Assembly (NCBI GenBank): GCA_028287465.1
Contig: JAQBPO010000024.1
Span: 1 to 43,275 of the forward strand
Direction: 5' to 3'
DNA: 43,275 nt
From: Fibrobacterota bacterium
Lineage (GTDB): Bacteria > Fibrobacterota > Fibrobacteria > UBA11236
Shown here: in pieces, positions 41,974 to 43,275 of the stretch
Layout of the letters: every line of letters starts with the position of its first letter
How positions within the stretch are numbered: the first letter of the stretch is position 1
The notes under the pieces: model-generated
What the model was told of the DNA's origin: nothing
Databases searched by the model: none
Seen by the model: only the letters and a program-made list of their open reading frames with translations
Made by a program: the position numbers and the translations under genes

Positions 41974-43275
41974 ATGGATTTCCTTATGACCCCGCAAGGG
42001 CGTTACACCATACTTGGGGAAATAGCCTCTGGGGGAACGGCCACGGTCTTCCTGGCCGAGGACATCGTATTGCGCCGGAAGGTCGCTCTCAAGAAATTGC
42101 ATCCGCACCTGCTCAATCATCCGGAAATGGTAAAGCGCTTCGAAAAGGAGGCGGTGGCCGTGGCGTCCTTGTCGCACGAGAACGTGGTCAAGATCTTCGA
42201 CTTCGGTCGCGAAGACAAGAGCGTGTTCCTGGCCATGGAGTACGTGGACGGCTCCTCCCTGGATTCCATCCTGAAGGGATCCGACGGACGCATTCCCAAC
42301 CTGGCCGCCCTGTGCCTTTTCCACCAGCTGCTCGCAGGCCTGGCCGCGGCCCATGCCTGCGGCATCTTCCATCGGGACATAAAGCCCTCCAATGTGCTGG
42401 TCGATCGGAAGGGTTGCGTCCGCATCGCCGACTTCGGGATCGCCTTCCTTTCCGAGGACACGTCCATCACGCGGACGGGCGCCTACCTGGGCACCCCCGG
42501 CTATTCCGCTCCGGAGCAGGCGGTCGGGCGACCGGTCACGGCGAAGACCGACATCTACGCAACGGGCACCCTCTTCTACCGCTGCCTGACGGGCAGGCTT
42601 CCGTTCGCGGGGGAAACGCCCCATGCGGTGCTCATGGCCATCGTCGAGAAGACCCAGGTCAAGGCCAACCTGGTGAACCCGCGCATCCTTCCCGGACTCG
42701 CGGATCTGGTCCAGGACATGCTCGCGAAATCACCGGCCAAACGCCCGGATGCGTTGGAGTGCGCACGGCGCCTTGAAAAGATCGCCGTCGACGCCGGGTT
42801 CCCGCTCGACCCCGCCAGGCTCTGCCGGATGACGGCGGGTGCGTCCGCCTATGCGGAAAAGGAGCGCAAGGAGTTGGCGGCGCGCTTCGTGGAGCAGGCC
42901 CGCCTCATGGAAACCCAGGGCAAGACGCGCGAAGCCATGAAGCGCTATTCCCTGGCGGAGATCTTCACCGAAAAAAACGATGAACAGGCCAGGGAAGCCG
43001 GCCGCCACCTGCGCATGGGCACGGCAACCTCCCTGCGGCGCGGCGCCGCAGCCTTAGCGGCCATCGCGCTGTTGGCCTTTGGAATCCGCCTTGCGGTGAA
43101 GACCTCCCGGGAAGCGGAACCGGACGCGCCGAAGGCGGGAAAGGAACTTACCGCCGCCGTTTCCGCGCCGGCGACGGCCGCGGAGTCCCTGGAACTGCCC
43201 TCCCTGGTGCCCGAATGGCCGGAAGGCGACGCCCGGACCGGGATCGGGAATGGAACCTTTTCCGACGCGACCGCC
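41974..43275 (+). CDS. Transmembrane Ser/Thr protein kinase (PknB-like), 3' end outside window
   Basis: Open to the window edge, 434 codons visible. The kinase domain is complete: Gly loop GEIASGGTATVFLAED, VALKK with Lys40, HRDIKPSN (133-140), DFG at 153 (IADFGIAF), activation-segment GTPGYSAPEQ, and TDIYATGTLFYRCLTGRLPF. It should be an active eukaryotic-like kinase. A helical, charged region (about 285-350) may be TPR-like, followed by a membrane helix (about 355-372) and an Ala/Pro-rich outer part that is cut. ATG 41974 or ATG 41986 could be the start. It is divergent from the astacin gene, and a regulatory link is possible but unproven. Confidence 0.93.
   Translation, partial: MDFLMTPQGRYTILGEIASGGTATVFLAEDIVLRRKVALKKLHPHLLNHPEMVKRFEKEAVAVASLSHENVVKIFDFGREDKSVFLAMEYVDGSSLDSILKGSDGRIPNLAALCLFHQLLAGLAAAHACGIFHRDIKPSNVLVDRKGCVRIADFGIAFLSEDTSITRTGAYLGTPGYSAPEQAVGRPVTAKTDIYATGTLFYRCLTGRLPFAGETPHAVLMAIVEKTQVKANLVNPRILPGLADLVQDMLAKSPAKRPDALECARRLEKIAVDAGFPLDPARLCRMTAGASAYAEKERKELAARFVEQARLMETQGKTREAMKRYSLAEIFTEKNDEQAREAGRHLRMGTATSLRRGAAALAAIALLAFGIRLAVKTSREAEPDAPKAGKELTAAVSAPATAAESLELPSLVPEWPEGDARTGIGNGTFSDATA

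Overview
The window looks like an origin-proximal piece of the chromosome of a GC-rich, diderm (Gram-negative-type) bacterium. Diderm signs are a bifunctional heptose synthesis enzyme (HldE), an LpxL/HtrB-type lipid A acyltransferase, several lipobox proteins and YidC with a large periplasmic domain. The phylum cannot be fixed from sequence reading alone. The short AtpC, the AtpB with a signal-peptide-like N-terminus, the group 2-type sigma factors and the tectonin/astacin lipoproteins fit the Fibrobacterota/Bacteroidota side of the tree; Fibrobacterota is my best guess, held with low confidence.

Layout. 1-3.2 kb (+): the end of a sigma-70 factor, a uracil-DNA glycosylase-family protein, hldE, and a small protein coupled to hldE that resembles PHPT1/Janus phosphohistidine phosphatases. 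3.2-7.4 kb (-): the classic origin-flanking block rpmH-rnpA-yidD-yidC-mnmE, read leftwards. 7.5-10.9 kb (+): a lipid A-type acyltransferase with two parS sites inside its last codons, then rsmG-parA-parB, overlapping end to start. dnaA, normally beside rpmH, is not in the window. 11-12.2 kb: an M23 peptidase and a bactofilin, a cell-shape pair. 12.15-19.5 kb: a complete F1Fo ATP synthase operon (atpZ-like, atpI, B, E, F, H, A, G, D, C). 19.6-21.5 kb: a MoxR AAA+ ATPase and a second sigma factor. 21.5-22.3 kb: a 0.74 kb gene-free stretch with a perfect DnaA box.

22.3-28.6 kb is mixed envelope-related content: a DUF4399 lipoprotein, a YfhO-like giant membrane protein, a 67-residue orphan, a GtrB/DPM1-like glycosyltransferase with a 9-bp tandem repeat at its end, a Gfo/Idh/MocA oxidoreductase and a YkvA/DUF1232 protein.

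28.6-41.7 kb is the most unusual part. Four tectonin-type beta-propeller lipoproteins lie in tandem on the minus strand. The first three gaps carry a conserved ~89-bp intergenic cassette of hairpins plus an intrinsic terminator. Further along lie two astacin-type (M12A) metalloproteases fused to the same kind of repeats, 1326 and 517 residues long. The C-terminal module of the 1326-residue protein resembles the stand-alone lipoproteins, so modules appear to have been exchanged inside the locus. Between the two groups sit ssb and a namZ/murU-like pair that suggests recycling of MurNAc from peptidoglycan. A transmembrane Ser/Thr kinase starts at 41.97 kb and runs off the end of the window.
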